DNA of 8,293 nt from Alphaproteobacteria bacterium (GTDB lineage: Bacteria > Pseudomonadota > Alphaproteobacteria > Sphingomonadales > SMXR01). The stretch covers positions 1 through 8,293 of the forward strand of contig SMXR01000082.1 of assembly GCA_004356215.1 (NCBI GenBank), in the 5' to 3' direction. Below, in pieces: positions 7,574 to 8,293 of this stretch (position 1 is the stretch's first letter; every line of letters begins with the position of its first letter). The notes under the pieces were generated by a model. That model saw nothing but the letters and a program-made list of their open reading frames with translations, searched no databases and was not told the DNA's origin. A program made the position numbers and the translations under genes.

Positions 7574-8293
7574 TCGTTATGATGTCCTGATCATCGGCGC
7601 CGGCCACAACGGTCTTGTTTGCGCCGCCTATCTGGCGAAAGCCGGGCGGAAGGTTCTGGTCCTGGAACGTTCTGACCAACCCGGCGGCGCAGCAATCACG
7701 CGGGAATTCGCACCCGGATTCAAAGTCTCCGCCTGTGCCCACATCCTTCACATGCTACAGCCCAAGGTGGTCCGCGACCTGAACCTCAAAGCCCATGGTC
7801 TCGACTTGAGCGGGCCATCAATTGACACTATTTCGTTGGCCGAGGATGGCAACCACCTGACAATCCGCCAAAATAGTATTGAGGGAGCCCAATTAAACGA
7901 GGCCGACAAGGCGGCCTATGTGGCGTTCATCAAGCGAATGGAACGTTTTGCCGAGGCGTTGGCCCCGCAATTGCTCAAGACACCGCCGCGCCTCGCCAGC
8001 GCGGGGTTCAGGAATGCCATGAAGCTGGCCGGGATGGGCTGGGATATCCGCTTTGGGCTCGGTAAAAAGCGCATGCGGGATTTCTTGCGTATCATCGGCA
8101 TGAATATTCATGATCTTCTGGATGAAGTGTTCGAAAGCGAGGCATTGAAAGGTGCCCTGGCGCTGGATGCGGTTCTGGGCACCGCCATGGAACCCCGCAT
8201 GCCGGGCACGGTGCTGACTTATCTCTATCGCCTGGCCGGCGGCCTGAAAAGCACTCCGACCTTGCCAATGGGTGGTATGGGCAGTGTCACTGC
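7566..8293 (+). CDS. Second FAD-dependent oxidoreductase, paralogue of its neighbour, 3'-truncated
   Basis: The frame opens at ATG 7566 and has no stop up to the window edge, giving 242 residues of an expected 520-550. The N-terminus MTDRYDVLIIGAGHNG (FAD motif 11-16) leads to E34 and PGGAA, the same Rossmann layout as the preceding protein. Further matching blocks are VRDLNLKAHGL (69-79; neighbour FRDLNLAKHGL), LLDEVFESEALKGAL (184-198; neighbour FLDQYFESELVKAAL), LGTAMEPRMPGT (204-215; neighbour IGTALGPYSPGT) and PMGGMGS (234-240; neighbour ARGGMGA). The two are therefore diverged tandem paralogues. The substrate is unknown; amine, alcohol or C-C desaturation chemistry is possible in this class. 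Strong ribosome site and 8-bp overlap with the upstream stop indicate translational coupling and possibly a complex of the two proteins. The C-terminal FAD motif lies outside the window. Confidence 0.9.
   Translation, partial: MTDRYDVLIIGAGHNGLVCAAYLAKAGRKVLVLERSDQPGGAAITREFAPGFKVSACAHILHMLQPKVVRDLNLKAHGLDLSGPSIDTISLAEDGNHLTIRQNSIEGAQLNEADKAAYVAFIKRMERFAEALAPQLLKTPPRLASAGFRNAMKLAGMGWDIRFGLGKKRMRDFLRIIGMNIHDLLDEVFESEALKGALALDAVLGTAMEPRMPGTVLTYLYRLAGGLKSTPTLPMGGMGSVT

Noticed and set aside
5936..8293. Carotenoid biosynthesis cluster (CrtI-type phytoene desaturases)
   Set aside because: The proteins share the broad fold, but the motifs and tandem arrangement fit the PYROXD2-like class, and no crtB, crtE or other carotenoid gene is visible.
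1..8293. Mobile element, CRISPR array, tRNA or rRNA
   Set aside because: I found no transposase, terminal repeats, regularly spaced repeats or RNA gene structure; coding style is uniform across the window.

Overview
The window looks like chromosomal DNA of a free-living, probably marine, proteobacterium. An alphaproteobacterium is my best guess. The reasons are a large TonB-dependent receptor of the sphingomonad/marine type, a TPR-sulfotransferase fusion, PuuC-like and PYROXD2-like catabolic enzymes, and medium-GC coding DNA with AT-richer gaps. This taxonomic call is an impression from protein style, not a database result.

All five genes lie on the + strand. (1) Positions 1-1259 hold the 3' part of an NAD(P)-dependent aldehyde dehydrogenase that resembles PuuC. 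(2) A 250-bp gap follows, with an imperfect inverted repeat and a perfect TTGACA -35 element. (3) Positions 1510-3114 encode a 534-residue protein with N-terminal TPR helices and a C-terminal PAPS-dependent sulfotransferase domain. (4) A 142-bp gap carries a 12-bp perfect palindrome, TTGTGATCACAA. (5) Positions 3257-5812 encode an 851-residue TonB-dependent outer-membrane receptor. (6) A featureless 123-bp gap follows. (7) Positions 5936-7573 and 7566 to the window end encode two FAD-dependent oxidoreductases of the phytoene-dehydrogenase/PYROXD2 type. They overlap by 8 bp and the second runs off the window.

Together the genes suggest an uptake-and-oxidation locus. The receptor would import an unidentified substrate across the outer membrane, the two flavoproteins would oxidise or desaturate it or a product, and the aldehyde dehydrogenase would convert a resulting aldehyde to an acid. 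The PuuC likeness hints at an amine or polyamine-type substrate, but nothing in the window fixes this. A half-conserved copy of the palindrome lies upstream of the sulfotransferase gene, so the sulfotransferase and receptor genes may share a regulator.

The most unusual feature is in the receptor. A predicted surface loop has 15 tyrosines in 45 residues, some next to acidic residues, and the gene immediately upstream encodes a TPR-sulfotransferase whose motifs resemble tyrosylprotein sulfotransferases. Sulfation of the receptor loop by its neighbour is a speculative but testable idea. All six cysteines of the predicted mature receptor fall in three close pairs, probably disulfides in surface loops.
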